From positions 5,620,501-5,684,500 of the forward strand of contig NZ_CP139421.1 in the NCBI RefSeq assembly GCF_034119865.1: 64,000 bases of DNA, read 5' to 3'. Source of the stretch: Algoriphagus sp. NG3 (lineage in GTDB: Bacteria; Bacteroidota; Bacteroidia; Cytophagales; Cyclobacteriaceae). Each line of letters begins with the position of its first letter. The stretch's first letter is position 1. The notes below the pieces were generated by a model, which had not been told where the DNA came from, ran no database searches, and saw only the letters and a program-made list of their open reading frames with translations. The position numbers were made by a program, and so were the translations under genes. This document shows, one piece after another, positions 17,161 to 26,488 of this stretch.

Positions 17161-17682
17161 TTTGTCTACTCCTACCTACAAGAGAACAGCAACTGCGCAT
17201 TCGTCAAGTACAGCCTGTTTCACAAAGAGCTTAGACAGGAGAGGATGGAAACAGAACCTATGAACTGCTGGAAAACCTCTATCATAACTCAAAAAAGACC
17301 GTTACATCTGCCTCATGGGCAACCCATGGAGGCCAGCGGGGAAAGCACTGGGAAAACCTTCATGGGATTCGCGAAACACTTCTTAAATTACATGGCCAAG
17401 AACTGTATGGGCTGGCAGCCGCTTGAAAATCGGGAAAAGACGGCAAAACTCTCTAGTTAAACCAAAACCTCCAAAACCACAGAGCAGAACCAAAACCCTG
17501 CTCACTTCAGCTGAAGGTATCGAAAGAAGAAAACAGCAGGCAACCGATGTGGAACCTGTTTTCGGCACCCGAAATACAACAAGGCAAAGGGAAGATTTCT
17601 GCTAAGAGGTAAAGAAAAAGTCGAAACTGAAACCCGATTACTGGTCATTGCGCATAACCAGGCCAAAATGGCTGGGTAAACC
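17161..17682 (+). pseudogene. Remnant of an IS1182-family transposase (C-terminal part, frameshifted)
   Basis: Pieces in different frames line up with the C-terminal half of IS1182-family transposases: YLQENSNCAFVKYSLFHKEL (from 17,170), then HGQPMEASGESTGKTFMGF with C-MGWQP, then after a frameshift LLTSAEGIERRKQQATDVEP and VFG, and after another shift RFLLRGKEKVETETRLLVIA ending with a stop at 17,682. At least two frameshifts and the missing N-terminus show that it is inactive. It lies between SusD and the M57 protease. Confidence 0.8.
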
Positions 17683-17828
17683 GGACAACTCCATTTTTTA
17701 TCTGTTCCGCTCCAAAAGACAGAAATATTCTCCCAAACAGCAAATCATGTGAGAGAATCCCAGTTTCTTTAGATTCAGACGGTGTTCAAAAAAAGAAGCC
17801 GAAATCATGAAATCAGCCTCTATTGAAT

Positions 17829-17880
17829 AAAAAAAAGGCTGTCTCAAATTGAAGTTTATCAATTGAAGACAGCCCCTTTT
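17829..17880 (-). terminator. Terminator of the susCD transcript, possibly derived from an IS end
   Basis: On the minus strand, 23 bases after the SusD stop, an 8-bp stem GGCTGTCT/AGACAGCC (arms 17867-17874 and 17837-17844) with further pairing in the loop is followed by TTTTTTTT. It would end the susC-susD message. Its GGGGCTGTCTTCAATTG start also looks like an insertion-sequence end, so the terminator may have come with the IS1182 element (inference). Confidence 0.75.
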
Positions 17881-17902
17881 TCTTATACTGTATGCTTGAA
17901 AT

Positions 17903-19393
17903 TTAATACCCTGGATTCTGGGTCAGGTTTAGATTTGATGTCAACTGTTCTAAAGGAATAGGAAATAGCATCCGAAATGGTTCAGATTGCCCTTTTTCCC
18001 ACCAAGGTTGATTCCATTTTCCGAAACGGATCATGTCTGATCTCCTCGAAGCTTCTGCAAACATTTCCCGGCCCCTTTCATTATAAATATCGTCGGCAGT
18101 CAGAGAAGTAAAAGGTGCTACTTCAGATCGCTCTCTTATCTGATTAATAGCTGCTAATGCATCATTTGTTTTTCCCTGACGGAATGCCGCTTCAGCTTTG
18201 ATAAGAATAATGTCTCCTAGACGGATCAAAGGATAATCATTACTTAAGTGTTGTCCTGCTCCAGGAGCAAATTCAAATTTACCTACTCTTGCACCAGACT
18301 GTCTTAAAGCATTCGGAGCTAGTTGATTAATCTCTGGCGTAAATGTTAGTGGAGGTCCGTCCGGATCGTTCGGCTCTGCAGATACGTCCAGTAATCTATT
18401 TCCGTTTGATGAAAACTGAGGTCCGACTAAGAAGTTGTCTTTTCTTACGTCATCATCTTCATATGAGTTATAGAATTCTTCCAAGGAAGAATAACCGTTC
18501 CATGGCTGTTCTTGAAGATCAAACGTTTCTTGACTAAGATAATGCAGAGTCATTTGGCCTATATTAAAACCTCCTGCATTGTTTTCGTCATAGGGTAGCG
18601 TAAGTATGTTTTCCGGGGAACCGTCGTTCCTGGTTGCAAAGTTTGCAAAATAGTTGGATGCCAGCGAATAATTCCCACTGTTGATTACCACATCAGCAGC
18701 AGCTTCCGCGTCAGCCCATCTAGGGGTGCCAGTATAGACTTCGGCATTGAGGTAAAGCTTTGCTAATATGGATTGAGCTGTATAGTAATTTACAGCATAT
18801 TTATTACCTTCTTTAGGTAGTAAATCCAAATTATCCAGAATGGTGGATTCTATAAAAGCAAATACCTCCTCGCGGCTGTTATTTGCAGGACTACCATCAA
18901 CCGTAGTTTCATCAATAATAGGAACATTTCCAAAGCCATCTATTAGCCATAAATAAACCAAGGCTCTTAGAACTTTCAATTCAGAAGTTAATGACTCTAT
19001 ATCGGGGTATCCTACAATCAAATTGTTTATCTCTCCGATTGCTCTGAAACAGTATTCCCAAGAATTATTAAAAGACCCTTCAGTAGGATTCCATTGATGC
19101 CTGTGCATCCGTAGCCATTCTCCACCATCCTGCCAATCAGCGCCTTTTTGAGGTATTACCATTTCGTCTGAGGATACTTCATAAATAGACCAAATACTAT
19201 TGTGGCCACCCCAACTCCCTACTATCCTAGAATAAGCGGATGCTTTTAACACTTCGATCAGAACGGGGTTTGTACTATTGTTAACTTCTTCTTGAGTGAC
19301 CCCATCTAACACTTCCTGATCTAGCTCCCAGCAAGATCCCAATAGAATTGCTATAGGAGTTAACAGACAGATTTTCCTTATATTTTTCCACAT
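17903..19393 (-). CDS. SusD/RagB-family outer-membrane nutrient-binding lipoprotein
   Basis: 496 aa with lipobox LLGSC (Cys 21). The order of elements is typical of SusD: SusD-like N-terminal domain with TPR helices (WNPTEGSFNNSWEYCFRAIG, LRALVYLWLIDGFGNVPI), the central loop region, and the C-terminal RagB/SusD domain (YPLIRLGDIILIKAEAAFRQ, IRERSEV, ERGREMFAEASRRSDMIRFG, LFPIPLEQLTSN). The family forms the lid over a SusC barrel and binds glycans or other oligomers at the cell surface. It is transcribed with the SusC gene 19 bases upstream and is followed by a terminator. Nothing in the sequence names the ligand. Confidence 0.95.
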   Translation of the reverse strand: MWKNIRKICLLTPIAILLGSCWELDQEVLDGVTQEEVNNSTNPVLIEVLKASAYSRIVGSWGGHNSIWSIYEVSSDEMVIPQKGADWQDGGEWLRMHRHQWNPTEGSFNNSWEYCFRAIGEINNLIVGYPDIESLTSELKVLRALVYLWLIDGFGNVPIIDETTVDGSPANNSREEVFAFIESTILDNLDLLPKEGNKYAVNYYTAQSILAKLYLNAEVYTGTPRWADAEAAADVVINSGNYSLASNYFANFATRNDGSPENILTLPYDENNAGGFNIGQMTLHYLSQETFDLQEQPWNGYSSLEEFYNSYEDDDVRKDNFLVGPQFSSNGNRLLDVSAEPNDPDGPPLTFTPEINQLAPNALRQSGARVGKFEFAPGAGQHLSNDYPLIRLGDIILIKAEAAFRQGKTNDALAAINQIRERSEVAPFTSLTADDIYNERGREMFAEASRRSDMIRFGKWNQPWWEKGQSEPFRMLFPIPLEQLTSNLNLTQNPGY

Positions 19394-19412
19394 ATCGCTA
19401 TGATTTTATTAG

Positions 19413-22391
19413 TTATTTAAAGTTTACAGTGACACCTAATGTGAAAGATCTGGTCTGGAAATAGGTGTTACGTCTTTCAAGACCAGGTGTAAGCGCTGTT
19501 GTGAAGGCATCATTGTTTTCGGAATCTCTTACTCTTGCTTCTGGATCTATTCCCGTGTAATTGGTGATGGTAAATAGATTCTGGCCAGCTAAGTATACTC
19601 GAAGACCATTTAGATTTTTTGAATTAGTCTTAAAATCATAACCTATTTCCATGTTATCCAGACGAATAAATGATGCATTCTCAATAAATGTATCATTATA
19701 GGTGATGTCAGCTGTAATTGGCTGGGTTTTATCTGTGACTACAGAGTTCCAGGTATTTGAGCTAGGGTCTTGGTTTTCGTAAAAGCCTCTGTATGAATTG
19801 TAAAGATCATGCCCCCATACTCCACGTAGGAAGAAGGACATAGACAAGTTCTTCCAGTTAAAACTATTGGCTACTCCAAACTCTCCCTTAGGTAAACCAT
19901 TCCCTACCTTCTCCCAGTTGTCAGGATTATCTGTGGAAAGGATATAGCCCCCGTCTTCATTTAGACCCAAGAACCTTGGAGCGTAAAAATCTCCTAAAGT
20001 TTCTCCTACTCGGTTGTAAATGATTGGATTGTTATTTTGACCGGGTGTTCCTGGGGTTGCCCCTCTTATCTCGTTAAGATTGAGGCCTCTTGCGGAGAGA
20101 CTTTCAATTCTGGTTTTATCATAGATAGTGAAATTGACGTTTGGTGTCCAATTCACAGTTCCTAGTTTTACACCATTGACTGCTGCAGCAAATTCAAAGC
20201 CTGCGGCACGTAAATTCGCCAAATTGACCCAAGTACTATTAACGGTGTTGAATCTTCCTGGGTCAAAAATGTTTGGTCCATTTGGAACTACAGTATTGAA
20301 AAGCAAATCGGAGATGTTTCTTGTATAGTAATCCACACTTCCGCTAACCTTATTGTTCCATATTCCAAAATCAATCCCAAAATTAATTTCTCTTTTCTCT
20401 TCCCACTTCAAAAAGCGGTTTGGGTTGGAGTTTTGAACAATGCCTACATATAAATCATCAGTGGTCAACGGGTCTCCATCTAGATCAACTCGGTTACCAT
20501 TATTAAAAGTACCAAGTGCGAGTGTTGGAGAGGGAGGAAGATTTCCTGTCACACCAAAAGAGGCACGGGGTTTAAGTTGGCTGACCACACCCAAGTCGAA
20601 GATTTGAGTGAAATCAGCACCTAAGCTGAATGCAGGAAACACGCCTGTTTGATATTCCGGACCAAATCCTGAGTAGGTTTCTGCCCTAACTGTTGCCGAA
20701 AAGAATACGAGGTTTTTGTAATTGAAATTTGCCCGACCAAAAAGAGAATTCAATTGATCTTCATTGGCATAAGAAGACATGTCTGTGTTAGCCCCCACTC
20801 TGATTGCACCTCCTCCTAAATTGTTCCATCCTTGATCAAATAAGAATTGTTTGGATCTTGCTGTAAATCCTTGATTTTTAGTGTATTGAAACCCTATCCC
20901 TCCAAGCAATGTCATATTCAAATCACTCGTGATGTCTGTTTCATACCGTAATGTGGATTCGAAAATCTGCTGAACACGGTCTCTTGTTATCCGTTCTGCA
21001 GAACCTTTAGAACCAAAGCCTACCTGATAATCCTGAATAGACCAGAAGTTGCCTTCCAATTCATTTCTTCTGTCCTGTGAAAATTGTGCAGAGGCCGTCA
21101 GATTCGGAAGGATATCATACTCCACACGATAAGAGGTAAGCGCAGTTTTCACCTCTCCAACAAACTTTTGCTGATTTGCTAAAGCTACGGGATTGAAGAA
21201 ATCCGTTAGATTTCTCTGAAAATAACCTCCGAATCGCTCGGCATCCTCACCTTCTTCATATATAGGAGCAGTTGGATTATAGATAGTGGCATATCGGAAA
21301 GCTCCATCATTAATAGATTCACGGTCCACATTGGTAAAGGAGAGATTGATGTTAAATCGTAGTTTGTTGTCCAACGCACCTTGGGATAAATTCAGGCGTG
21401 TGTTCAGTCTCTCGTTATTTACTCCTTTTACTATGCCGGTATTATTCCGATAGTTTACAGAGGCTAAGTAGCTGGTATTATTGAATCCTCCTGAAACGCT
21501 CGCATTTGTGGTATATGAAAAAGCATCCTGAATCAATTCTTGTCGCCAATCCGTATCACTGCCAAAGTCAGTTCCTCCTCGCTCAACAAATTCAGCAGCG
21601 GAGAGTATTGGGATCAAATTCACTGCCTTATCCATAGTGGCAAAGCTATTGATCGTCACATTTAGATTAGGCTCACGACTGCCTGGTTTCTTCGTTGTGA
21701 TCAAAATGACACCTGAGGAGCCTCTTGCGCCATAAATGGCCGCAGCAGAACCATCCTTTAATACATCTATAGATTCGATATCGTTAGGATCCACGTTATC
21801 TAAGGATGCGCCGATTACTCCATCCAGCACGACAAGCGGAGATGAGTTAGCACCAAATGTTGAAAGTCCTCTAAGCCGTACATTAAAGCCCTCATTTGGG
21901 TTTCCTCCCGGTCTAGTAATTGATAATCCAGCTACTTTACCTTGGAGAAGCTGTGCTGGGTTTGAGACATTTCCTTTATTAAAATCTTCAGGTTTTATCG
22001 CTACCACTGCAGAAGTAATTTCTTTCTTGTCCTGTGATCCATATCCTATCACCACGGCTTCTTCCAGGCTTTGGATATCCTCTTCCAGATTTATAGTGAG
22101 GTTAGTTTGATTTCCTACTTCCACTTCCTTGGGAAGATAGCCTACAAATGAAACCACGAGTATATTGTCCCCGGGTTGCAGCTCAATACTAAACGTGCCA
22201 TCAATATCGGTAGGTACTCCCCGGGTAGTGCCCTTTATCAGGACTGTAGCTCCTGGGATTGGTTCTCCGAAAGCAGGATCCATCACCGTCCCGGTTACAG
22301 TCCTGTTTTGGGCGTTGGCTACAAGTGTGGCGCAGAAAATCAATGCCACTGCCAGCAGAAACGCTTTTAGCTTTTGTAAATAGTTTATCAT
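19413..22391 (-). CDS. SusC/RagA-family TonB-dependent outer-membrane transporter
   Basis: 992 aa. A signal peptide (to about residue 27, VANAQ) is followed by a CarboxypepD_reg-like domain (TVTGTVMDPAFGEPIPGATV), a plug domain (about 115-235, with LRGLSTFGANSSPLVVLDG, NDIESIDVLKDGSAAAIYGA and RGSSGVILITTK), and a 22-strand-type barrel ending in TLGVTVNFK. It imports a bulky substrate across the outer membrane with energy from TonB/ExbBD, in complex with the adjacent SusD. No sigma/anti-sigma pair or hybrid sensor lies next to it. The VCBS/haloperoxidase operon on the same strand behind SusD was probably once continuous with it (inference). Confidence 0.95.
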   Translation of the reverse strand: MINYLQKLKAFLLAVALIFCATLVANAQNRTVTGTVMDPAFGEPIPGATVLIKGTTRGVPTDIDGTFSIELQPGDNILVVSFVGYLPKEVEVGNQTNLTINLEEDIQSLEEAVVIGYGSQDKKEITSAVVAIKPEDFNKGNVSNPAQLLQGKVAGLSITRPGGNPNEGFNVRLRGLSTFGANSSPLVVLDGVIGASLDNVDPNDIESIDVLKDGSAAAIYGARGSSGVILITTKKPGSREPNLNVTINSFATMDKAVNLIPILSAAEFVERGGTDFGSDTDWRQELIQDAFSYTTNASVSGGFNNTSYLASVNYRNNTGIVKGVNNERLNTRLNLSQGALDNKLRFNINLSFTNVDRESINDGAFRYATIYNPTAPIYEEGEDAERFGGYFQRNLTDFFNPVALANQQKFVGEVKTALTSYRVEYDILPNLTASAQFSQDRRNELEGNFWSIQDYQVGFGSKGSAERITRDRVQQIFESTLRYETDITSDLNMTLLGGIGFQYTKNQGFTARSKQFLFDQGWNNLGGGAIRVGANTDMSSYANEDQLNSLFGRANFNYKNLVFFSATVRAETYSGFGPEYQTGVFPAFSLGADFTQIFDLGVVSQLKPRASFGVTGNLPPSPTLALGTFNNGNRVDLDGDPLTTDDLYVGIVQNSNPNRFLKWEEKREINFGIDFGIWNNKVSGSVDYYTRNISDLLFNTVVPNGPNIFDPGRFNTVNSTWVNLANLRAAGFEFAAAVNGVKLGTVNWTPNVNFTIYDKTRIESLSARGLNLNEIRGATPGTPGQNNNPIIYNRVGETLGDFYAPRFLGLNEDGGYILSTDNPDNWEKVGNGLPKGEFGVANSFNWKNLSMSFFLRGVWGHDLYNSYRGFYENQDPSSNTWNSVVTDKTQPITADITYNDTFIENASFIRLDNMEIGYDFKTNSKNLNGLRVYLAGQNLFTITNYTGIDPEARVRDSENNDAFTTALTPGLERRNTYFQTRSFTLGVTVNFK

Positions 22392-23009
22392 AAGGTTTAT
22401 TGGTTGATGATCCAGTAACAGATACTGGACATAGTATTACAGGCCTAAAGTCAGGCATTAATTTTAATTTTGCAATTCTTAACATTATACCAAAATGAAT
22501 CTGAAAAAAATGATTTTAACAGAATAAAGTAAATTTTAATAATTCGGTAATTATACCATTGATTGCCTGTGATTATGTCAATGGAAATCGATTTCTTTTT
22601 TTAAATAGTCATTAAATCTACTTTTTTTTAAAAAGCGGGAAATATTTACTCCTTATTTCCAAAAGGGTTTTAATCTGTGAAACATTTATAAAAATTTATG
22701 ATAAGTAAGCTTGGCCATGGGGAAGTAGTCCAGGGGACAAAAAAGCAACCTGAGCCATCCCGGCTGATCGGAAGTGGCTACTTGTATGAGCCTCCTGACA
22801 TTCCTCTTTGACTGACCCCTGCGACTGAAAACTATAACTACCAGCTTCCATCTCAGTATTGCTGGGAGTTTACCACCGCAAACTGCTAACATCAGATCCC
22901 AAACATTAACTTCCCTGCATAGGATCCTCTTGCTAAATCATCTTAAAACCACAATGCCATAAAGCTAGTTTTTGAAAAGCTGTTTATCTTGAGGCTCAAA
23001 CCGACTTTT
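22392..23009. other. Divergent intergenic region between susC and the DUF5686 gene
   Basis: 618 bases without a recognisable gene. The susC-proximal 280 bases are AT-rich and should hold its promoter and any regulatory site. From about 22,700 to 22,900 the composition becomes distinctly more GC-rich with no intact ORF of known family; this may be a gene remnant, but I could not match it to anything. Confidence 0.4.
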
Positions 23010-25667
23010 ATGAGAAAACCAATACAGACAATCCTTTTCTTCTTTGTTGTTTTAGGAGGAATTTTTTTTAGCTACCACTCAAAAGCCCAAGGGATCCGAG
23101 GGAAGGTCCGCACTGCAGATGGAGAGCCCTTGGCATATGCCTCAGTCTATATCCGGAACCTAGGGGATGGGGTCCCCACCAATGAGGAGGGCAATTATGA
23201 ATACAAGCTTCCCAAGGGAGTTTACGATGTGTTGGTTCAATACCTGGGATATAAATCTCAACTGGAGACTATCGTAGTGGGGGATGATTGGATTACAAAG
23301 GACTTCGTGCTGCAGCCACAGGAATATACCTTGCAGGAAGTGGAAGTAAGGGCTGGTGCTGAAGACCCTGCGCTGACGATTATGCGTAAAGCTATAGCCA
23401 AGGCCAAATATCACCGGCTTCAGATTCAGAAATACAGCATGACTGTCTATCTCAAAGGGACGGGGAAGTTGACGGATGCACCTTTTTTTCTTAGGAAAAC
23501 CATAGAAAAAGAAGGTCTCAAACTCAATGAAGCCTATACTTCTGAGTCTGTATCCAGAATTACGTTTACCCAACCCAACAAAGTGGAGGAAAAGGTGATC
23601 TCCATCCGTACAAATGGGGATAATCAATCCACCTCGCCTGCTCCATACATACAGACTACTTTCTACCAGGAAAAAATCAACGGGATCATCTCCCCACTTT
23701 CCAGATCGGCATTTCAATATTATAAATTTCAATACGAAGGCAGCTTTCTGGACCAGAATGTAATTGTGAATAAAATAAAGGTCACTCCACGGTCAAGGGG
23801 CGAACAGGTCTTTGAAGGCTACATCTACATCATTGATGACTTGTGGGCTATCCATAGCCTCAACCTTCAGACATCATTATTGGGATTTAAGATTCTGGCC
23901 AAGCAACAATATGCTCCGGTAGCAGATAATGTCTGGATGCCGCTCACTCACACCTATGATTTTGGTGGTAAAATGTTGAGCTTTGAAGGGAATTTTAAGT
24001 ACCTGGCCTCTACCCGGGAGTATGAAATAGAACTGAATCCTGATCTAGAGCTGGTGCCAGAGATCATCGATGAAAAGGTACAGGATATTCCGGACGGAGC
24101 AGTGAAATTTGATAAGTCAGTCTCAGCGCTGGAGCAACTTGCCTCAGAAGAACCAAAAACCCGGAAAGAGTATCGTAAACTTCTGAACCAATACGAGAAG
24201 GAAACCATCAAAGAGCAGGAAGAACCGGAGGTCATACAGGAGAGCTATTATGAGGTGGACAGTATGGCCAAAAAGTATAACCAGGCTTATTGGGACAGTA
24301 TCCGACCCGTGCCGCTGACAGAAAGTGAAATCCAGGGGTATCAACGGGACGATAGTCTCGCTACGGTAGAGTCGGCTAAAATGAGTGAGGTGGATTCTGT
24401 GGCTAAGAAGGCAAAACGTAAACTGAAGCCGCTCGATATTATGAATGGGGGATCCTACAGCATGGGGAAAGGTGTTTCCCTGGGATTCAGGCAAAACTGG
24501 ACCAAGATTTCCTTTAATACAGTGGAAGGTTTCAAACTGGGAATGGGATTGTTCTACCGGAAATACTCTGAAACCAAGCTGGCTGACAGTGTAAGTGTGC
24601 TTCGAAAAAGCTTCAACATAGAGCCGGAATTGCGGTATGGATTCTCCAGTGAGCGCTTTTATGGAAAAGCTGATTTTAGATGGTCTAGTACTCTGGCACT
24701 TTCGGGGACCACCTTTGGCGTGAAAGGGGGTAGATATATCTATCAGTTCAATGGTGGAGAACCCATCAATGAGCAGGTGAACGCTTTGTATTCTTTGTTT
24801 TTCAGGCAGAACTATATGAAGCTTTACGAGCAGGATTTTGCTCAGGCTTACTGGGCCCACCGTGTCAATGGAGGGATTACTTATCGGGTCAATATGACTT
24901 ATGCGCAACGTAGGGAATTATTCAATACGAATAATTACAGTTTCTACAATAAAGAGGGTAGGGAATATACCCCTAACGCCCCGGAGAATGTAGAAACGGA
25001 TCCGGTGTCGTTTGCCGATCATGATATACTGAAATTGAACACTGAACTGGAGTGGCGGCCGGGAATTAGATACGGTATCAGGAATGGTAGAAAGTATGCT
25101 ATATCGGATCGTTCTCCCTTGATTAGGTTAAGCTATAACAAAGCTTTTGGAGGGATTTCCTCGGATGGCGCCGCTGCTGATTTTGATCAGCTGGAGATGG
25201 GGATACAGCACAATTATACTTTTGGGGTAAGTGGTAAGCTGGACTTTAATCTGACGGCAGGAGCATTTCTCACAAATGACCAGGTTTACTTTCCTGATTT
25301 CCAGCATTTCGGTGGAAATAGGACTATTTTCTCCAACTTCGGGCCGGCATCGAATTACCGGTTTATGGATTATTATAAATACAGCACCAACTCCAAGTAT
25401 TTCTCCGGAATCGTACATTACCAGTTTAGGAAGTTTATTTTCACCCAGTTGCCCATGCTCCGGTTCTCGGGGGTGAGAGAGAATATCTTTTTCAATTATC
25501 TGAAAACAGATAATTCACCACATTACTGGGAAGTAGGCTATTCATTGGATAACCTGTTCAGGATTTTCCGTGTGGAAATGGGAGCAGGTTTCGAAAATTC
25601 GGAATTTCTCCGTGGAGGTGTGCGTTTTGGAATAGCTACCTTTATCAATGTTAGTTTTGATAATTAA
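23010..25667 (+). CDS. DUF5686 outer-membrane protein with CarboxypepD_reg-like domain
   Basis: 885 aa from the ATG at 23010, which starts the signal peptide MRKPIQTILFFFVVLGG...SKAQ; an in-frame TTG at 22989 is less likely. The N-terminal CarboxypepD_reg-like beta-sandwich (GKVRTADGEPLAYASVYIRN) is followed by the long DUF5686 region, whose second half has alternating amphipathic strands typical of an outer-membrane barrel (for example PLIRLSYNKAFGG) and ends with the aromatic-rich FINVSFDN. A charged, glutamate-rich linker (about 370-470) separates the halves. DUF5686 proteins are widespread in Bacteroidota with no proven function. The gene faces frr across a shared terminator. Confidence 0.85.
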   Translation: MRKPIQTILFFFVVLGGIFFSYHSKAQGIRGKVRTADGEPLAYASVYIRNLGDGVPTNEEGNYEYKLPKGVYDVLVQYLGYKSQLETIVVGDDWITKDFVLQPQEYTLQEVEVRAGAEDPALTIMRKAIAKAKYHRLQIQKYSMTVYLKGTGKLTDAPFFLRKTIEKEGLKLNEAYTSESVSRITFTQPNKVEEKVISIRTNGDNQSTSPAPYIQTTFYQEKINGIISPLSRSAFQYYKFQYEGSFLDQNVIVNKIKVTPRSRGEQVFEGYIYIIDDLWAIHSLNLQTSLLGFKILAKQQYAPVADNVWMPLTHTYDFGGKMLSFEGNFKYLASTREYEIELNPDLELVPEIIDEKVQDIPDGAVKFDKSVSALEQLASEEPKTRKEYRKLLNQYEKETIKEQEEPEVIQESYYEVDSMAKKYNQAYWDSIRPVPLTESEIQGYQRDDSLATVESAKMSEVDSVAKKAKRKLKPLDIMNGGSYSMGKGVSLGFRQNWTKISFNTVEGFKLGMGLFYRKYSETKLADSVSVLRKSFNIEPELRYGFSSERFYGKADFRWSSTLALSGTTFGVKGGRYIYQFNGGEPINEQVNALYSLFFRQNYMKLYEQDFAQAYWAHRVNGGITYRVNMTYAQRRELFNTNNYSFYNKEGREYTPNAPENVETDPVSFADHDILKLNTELEWRPGIRYGIRNGRKYAISDRSPLIRLSYNKAFGGISSDGAAADFDQLEMGIQHNYTFGVSGKLDFNLTAGAFLTNDQVYFPDFQHFGGNRTIFSNFGPASNYRFMDYYKYSTNSKYFSGIVHYQFRKFIFTQLPMLRFSGVRENIFFNYLKTDNSPHYWEVGYSLDNLFRIFRVEMGAGFENSEFLRGGVRFGIATFINVSFDN

Positions 25668-25687
25668 GTGAAAGGTATAGACATCAA

Positions 25688-25712
25688 AAAACCCGGCTTG
25701 AAACCGGGTTTT
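25688..25712. terminator. Bidirectional intrinsic terminator
   Basis: AAAACCCGG (25688-25696) pairs with CCGGGTTTT (25704-25712) around a 7-base loop. With A on one side and T on the other it can serve the DUF5686 gene (stop 20 bases upstream) and, from the other strand, the pyrH-frr transcript. Confidence 0.82.
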
Positions 25713-25779
25713 ATATTATCAGTATTTTTACTTTTTTATCACTAAAGGAGAAAAACATCAAAGAATATAGCTAAACGAA

Positions 25780-25900
25780 AGCAACTTTGGTCATCCGCCG
25801 CTTATACTGAGCGAAGTCGAAGTACTTGTACTGAGCAAAGTCGAAGTATCGGTCTTAAAGCCAGTAAAGCAAAGGATTTGAGGTTGCTGGCATCAGTGAA
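25780..25900. repeat. Dispersed intergenic repeat, copy 1
   Basis: A block with GAGCGAAGTCGAAGTA and GAGCAAAGTCGAAGTATC, then AGTAAAGCAAAGGA and GCTGGCATCAGTG. The same order of words recurs at 44,201-44,294. The sequence lies just beyond the frr stop. It has no ORF. Confidence 0.75.
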
Positions 25901-25916
25901 GAATGTTACAATTTTT

Positions 25917-26477
25917 TTAGACCTTCATGATGTCCACTTCTTTTTTAGCAAGTAGCTCATCTATTTTGGCTGAGAATTGATCTGTCAGTTTTTGTACCAC
26001 ATCTTCGGCTCTCTTTACTTCATCTTCTGCCGCACCTTCTTTTTGAAGTTTTTTCAATTCATCATTGATGTCTTTACGAACAGTTCTTAGGGAGATTTTT
26101 CCTCCTTCACATTCATGTTTTGCCTGTTTTACGAGAGAGATACGTCGCTCTTCAGTAAGTGCCGGAATGGTAAGAATGATCACTTCTCCATTGTTTTGAG
26201 GAGCGAGTCCGAGGTCGGAATTGATGATAGCCTTCTCGATCTCGGAGATCATCGTACGCTCAAAGGGTTTGATGGATAGTGTTCGTGCATCTGGAGTATT
26301 CACGGAGGATACCTGGTTCAAAGGGGTATTGGCTCCATAATATGGGACCATGATACCATCCAGTAGATTAGGCATGGCCTTGCCTGCACGGATTTTCAAA
26401 AGTTCAGAAGCGGTATGGTCCACCGCTTTCTGCATCAATTCTTTTGCTTCGTCTAAGTATAGTTCGATTTCTTCCAT
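25917..26477 (-). CDS. frr: Ribosome recycling factor
   Basis: 186 aa, the usual length. With EF-G it splits the post-termination ribosome so that subunits can be reused. The family features are visible: MQKAVDHTASELLKIRAGKA near the N-terminus, the SVNTPDARTLSIKPFE segment, LGLAPQNNGEVIILTIPALT, and EERRISLVKQAKHECEGGKI. The first and last parts form the three-helix bundle, the middle the beta domain. It follows pyrH by 11 bases on the same strand, the conserved bacterial order pyrH-frr, so the two are co-transcribed. Confidence 0.98.
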   Translation of the reverse strand: MEEIELYLDEAKELMQKAVDHTASELLKIRAGKAMPNLLDGIMVPYYGANTPLNQVSSVNTPDARTLSIKPFERTMISEIEKAIINSDLGLAPQNNGEVIILTIPALTEERRISLVKQAKHECEGGKISLRTVRKDINDELKKLQKEGAAEDEVKRAEDVVQKLTDQFSAKIDELLAKKEVDIMKV

Positions 26478-26488
26478 GGTTGTTAAAC

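Noticed and set aside
17245..17605. Two short overlapping plus-strand ORFs as separate genes
   Set aside because: Both are frameshifted pieces of one IS1182-type transposase.
22686..22892. 68-aa minus-strand ORF between susC and DUF5686
   Set aside because: No start context, no known domain, and a composition that may only reflect a gene remnant.
24144..24908. 254-aa minus-strand ORF opposite the DUF5686 gene
   Set aside because: The plus-strand reading has signal peptide, domain and barrel features; the antisense product is low-complexity and matches nothing familiar.
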